Shown: piece after piece, positions 60,726 through 64,000 of the stretch | Layout: each line of letters begins with the position of its first letter | Numbering within the stretch: the first letter of the stretch is position 1 | NCBI RefSeq assembly: GCF_019097595.1 | Contig: NC_080720.1 | Span: forward strand, 19,886,352 to 19,950,351 | Length of the DNA stretch: 64,000 bases | From: Hemibagrus wyckioides | Lineage: Eukaryota; Chordata; Actinopteri; Siluriformes; Bagridae | Direction of reading: 5' to 3' | Translations under genes and position numbers: made by a program | Notes under the pieces: model-generated | What the model saw: only the letters and a program-made list of their open reading frames with translations | What the model was told of the DNA's origin: nothing | Database searches by the model: none

Positions 60726-62453
60726 ATCTATATATCTATCTATATATCTAGAAGTATTGCCTTGGCCTTGAGCTGAGCACATTTTGATATTTTGTCATTA
60801 CCATCACAGGAGGTGATGAATACATCTCCAACAGATCAGCAGCTGAACAGTGTCAAACAGGTGACTGCAGGTCTTGGTGCCCGCATGGCCAACTGTCAGA
60901 TTGCACACAAAATGGAAGTAATTAGAGACTTGGATCTTATCAGTCATGACAATGTGGCAGATTAAATGCTCTGGAGGGTTGTTAATTATCACTTTGTTAG
61001 GGTCAGGCATTTTAATCGTACAAATTAAAGCTTGAATGAAAAGGTAGTCAGACATTGATGAAGGGGACACATGAGCTTGAGCGCAAGGATTAGCATGCAA
61101 GACATGTGAACCATTTGTGCCCACAAAAGGTCTGGGAGGGAAATAAAAGTAAAAATATACTGTAATCTTTCTTATACTGTTTCTTGGGAGCTTCTGCACA
61201 AATGCTTGACTTCCCGGGTCGATGTAAGTTATAATTGGAGCTTCAAGCACAATAAAAGATGACTTATTATGACAAAGTGGTGCAGTTATACCATCAGCAC
61301 TAAAACACTTTTTTGCCCTTCTCTTTTTCACTTTTAACTGTTATGGGCTGACCAACACATTACCCTGCCCCCTGGAGATGTGTTCCTCTGTGTGTGTAGA
61401 GTGCATTAATCCATCTGAACAGGTTAGCTGTGAGCTCCCACTACTGTCTTTTCTTATCTATCATATACTCGGCTTAAAGGTCACATCTGTCAGCTCAAGG
61501 TCTCTTTTATCCACATTTAATACACACAGAGAACAGTACAAACCCTCCCTTGTGCCCATTTAATATTACAAAAGACCATTTCATTGGCGTTGTCTTTAAG
61601 AACAAATTTAGTAAATGCACTGGGTATTTAGGCTCTGTTCTTAAAAGTGTAGCTATCAACTACTGCAATCAAGAGCACTCATGCTGTGCTGGATTTTCAG
61701 CACACGTGCCTTGTCTCAGCGACAAGCTGACACAGTTGGCTTTCAGCTCGGTTACAGAAGGCTGCTGTCTTTGATGGATCTTTCTTGCATGTTCCGCTTC
61801 CAGTAGATCCATAACTAAAGTGTCAAAGCCACATTCACACATATGGACGAAAGTCTGCACAGCAGATGAACCCAAGGCATCGTCAGCCAGAGGAAGTTCC
61901 TTTCTCTAATATGATAATATGGTGTTGGTGCCGTGATATGATAATTTTGCGTTGCGTAGTTCTATTGTCTCTTGCTCTATTTAAGGAGTCACATGGTAAA
62001 TGTTAAGTGTGCTTATGGTTAATTTCATTTAGGAATTATAGAGATTGCCCAGTGCGTTTGTCATGTAACTCCAATGCATTCTGTTTGATTACTGCATCAT
62101 TATAATATATTGGTACTGTATTTATTTATTTTTTGTAATAAGAAGAAGAAGAAGAAGAAAAAGTAGATGCTTTGCTCCTGTAATGGAGGGAACTGGTTTA
62201 TGTGTTTGCTTGAAATCCAAAGACAGAACAGAATTGCATGCTGTTTATTTGGTTGTGTTGCAGAGGTAATGATCGTCTCTTAACTGAAAGTCTATGAGCG
62301 TGAAATGCGCAAATGTAAATTATTGGAACATGATAGTTTTGGGGCTTAAACCCTCCCACACCTGTCAGCCCACAGATGGAGAGGAGATGGATTGTATCCC
62401 CTGCTCTTCTTCATAGTAGGGACTTAATTTCATTGTTAGTCTCTCTGTCTTTT

Positions 62454-62492
<39 letters not shown>

Positions 62493-62837
62493 CCTCTCCT
62501 GTGGATTTGTTCCTTCATCATATTGCAGACACAAAGGCTTTGGAACAGCATATCTTTCTGCCTCTCTTCCACTGATTCTCTGCCCTTGCGCAGGTTAACT
62601 ACAGAGCTATGAGAATGAACCTGCATCACCACTGAATTTGCATAACAAAAAGCATTCACATAGTCTTGAAGGAGGAGAAAAAGGAGAGTCTCTACTATTT
62701 CTGATCCTTATTTGCATGTGAACCACATCATTATCAAGAGGATTTTCTTCTGCAACTGAGATGTCTGTCTTCACATCAAAAATCTGTCACAGGTTCATAA
62801 GAAACTTTAAAGACCACACATTATGTATATTTCTCAG
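60726..62837. other. Repeat-poor intronic or intergenic DNA
   Basis: No exon recognised; a 175-codon minus-strand frame at 60804-61331 has no family motif and no splice support. A (CT)n microsatellite is at 62456-62487 and a GAA run at 62144-62160. Confidence 0.4.
61365..61378 (-). promoter_or_regulatory. CTCF-like motif, minus orientation
   Basis: The reverse complement of CTGCCCCCTGGAGA matches the CTCF core at 12 of 14 positions. It faces the plus-oriented motif at 57565. Confidence 0.3.
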
Positions 62838-63070
62838 GTGGCATGATGGAACAGTGGGTAGCATTGCCACCTCACAGCTACACCGACTCCAGGTGGATCC
62901 TGAGCTCAGGTTATTGTCTGTCTGGAGTTTGGCATGATCCCCAAGTGTCCACATGTGTTTTTTCTTTTTTTCTGGGCTGGGGGGTCCAGTTTACACCCTC
63001 TTCCCAAAACATAGGTGAAAAAATAGGCAGCTTGATAATACCAAATTACCTCTAGCTGTGTGAATGTGTG
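62838..63070 (+). repeat. Dispersed teleost repeat
   Basis: 'ggtggcatgatggaacagtgggtagcattgccacctcacagct...tctggagtttggcatgatccccaagtgt' is a decayed copy of the common fish repeat also seen inverted at 43985-44165. Confidence 0.65.
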
Positions 63071-63079
63071 TGCATGATG

Positions 63080-63245
63080 GCAGCCTTATCCAGAGCAACT
63101 TACATTTTTATCTCATTTTATACAACTGAGAGTTAGTGGCCTTTCTTAGGAGCCCAGCAGTGGAAGCTTGATGGACTTAGGATTCAAACTCACAACCTTC
63201 CAAAGTAGTAGTCCAACACTTTAACCACTAATCTACCACATCCCC
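63080..63245 (-). repeat. Dispersed teleost repeat (SINE/LINE-tail type)
   Basis: 'ttatccagagcaacttacat...gagttagtggcctttcttaggagcccagcagtgg...gattcaaactcacaaccttcc...ctttaaccactaatctaccac' is the same family type as 3240-3412, with an inverted tRNA-like B box. Confidence 0.65.
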
Positions 63246-63439
63246 ATACTACAGTAGTACCACATGCGGGATATATTCCCTCCTCACACTCAGGGTCCCA
63301 GCTCTGCTTTTTTTTGACCAGGATAAAATGCTTTTCAAAAATGGTTGAATGAACATATTATATTTTTCATTATTTAGTAATAGCAGTCTTGCACTCATAA
63401 GGTTGACCTGTTTAATGCAGTCCAGAGTTTACTGTGGCA

Positions 63440-63620
63440 TGTGATGCTGGTAATGGTTCTCTAATGGGCCTTTCACATGGGCTGTTTAGTCTGAAACAGA
63501 ACATAGTTCAACTAAAGTAGTATTTTAGCCAAATATGACATTACTAGTTTCTACAACACGTGTACCATGAGTGACAGAGGAATTTTGTGGAACACAGAAG
63601 AGGTGAGATGCCTTACTGCA
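63440..63620 (+). mobile_element. Possible Harbinger Myb/SANT-protein fragment
   Basis: 'gggcctttcacatgg' followed downstream by ATG and MSDRGILWNTEEVRCL resembles the end of a Harbinger element and the start of its Myb/SANT-like protein (usual pattern RGxxWSxEEVxxL). Only about 16 residues support this. Confidence 0.35.
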
Positions 63621-63669
63621 CATAACAGCACCAAAATAATATTAATAATAATAATAATAATATATAAAG

Positions 63670-63990
63670 AGACCACTGCCCAATCTCCAGATTTGAACCC
63701 TATTGAAAACCTCTGGAATGTCATCAAGAGGAAGATGGATGGTCACAAACCATCAAGCAAAGCTGAGCTGTTTGAAAAGAGAGGTATAAAGTTCCCCAAC
63801 AGCAATGTGAAAAACTGGTGGAGAGCATGGAGCCAAAACTCATGCAAATTGGGGTTATTTCACCAAATACTGATTTCTTAACGTTATTTAGCCAAAGCAT
63901 TAACACAATTTGTTTACAAATTATTTGCATTTTGTTTTATTTGAGTTATTAAAGCTCTGCAAATACTGCATGATCTTGGGTTATTTTGAT
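63670..63990 (+). mobile_element. Fossil Tc1-like transposase C-terminus
   Basis: AQSPDLNPIENLWNVIKRKM is the catalytic Glu region of a Tc1-like transposase, followed by a decayed tail. An AAT microsatellite (63642-63664) replaces the upstream coding part. Confidence 0.8.
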
Positions 63991-64000
63991 GTGTTGTCAT

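Noticed and set aside
60804..61331. 175-codon minus-strand frame
   Set aside because: Long, but its composition is unremarkable, it has no motif or repeat match and no splice or promoter context; chance frame more likely.
62376..62659. Overlapping plus and minus frames rich in Leu/Ser and Arg/Glu
   Set aside because: Both are translations of the (CT)n microsatellite.

Overview
This is a vertebrate, almost certainly teleost, nuclear window: AT-rich, intron-containing, with few exons and a heavy load of Tc1/mariner, hAT, non-LTR and Ty3/gypsy remnants plus long TA, ATT and ACTAT simple repeats. The Tc1 load and repeat families would fit an ostariophysan such as a catfish, but that is inference. 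No prokaryotic or viral gene cluster is present.

Layout. 1-4190: intergenic DNA and the promoter of the first gene. 4191-9595: complete cyp24a1 (mitochondrial vitamin D 24-hydroxylase, + strand, 11 coding exons, 506 codons plus stop, one extra 3'UTR intron). Its promoter holds two DR3-type vitamin-D response elements, an Ets-like site, an inverted CCAAT and a TATA box. 9.6-19.2 kb: gene-poor, with Tc1 fossils. 19379-21660: nat8/camello-like N-acetyltransferase (- strand), whose ATG appears to be assembled across a splice junction. 21993-23784: large foldback transposon. 23.9-25.3 kb: pentamer-based satellite with a 65-bp higher-order unit. 25.8-40.8 kb: repeat-rich interval with hAT relics, a broken Ty3/gypsy element sitting in the intron of a predicted two-exon small gene, two unassigned putative coding exons, and a LINE-in-LINE nest with a 16-bp target-site duplication. 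41.9-43.1 kb: Tc1-like element with perfect 29-bp terminal repeats and an open 343-aa DD34E transposase. 44724-44868: probable first coding exon of slc12a5 (KCC2, long 'a' isoform), with an RFTV kinase-docking motif. 44.9-64 kb: probably its long first intron, with Tc1, LINE and MITE fossils and a 4-kb repeat-poor block.

The genes do not form a functional system. cyp24a1 and slc12a5 both lie on human 20q13, so the window may keep part of that conserved linkage. The most interesting points are the Gly at the CYP24A1 position equivalent to human Ala326, the VDRE pair, the split start codon of the acetyltransferase, the unassigned small gene around the gypsy element, and the foldback element. 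Exon models come from splice signals, phase and homology read by eye; none has transcript support here.
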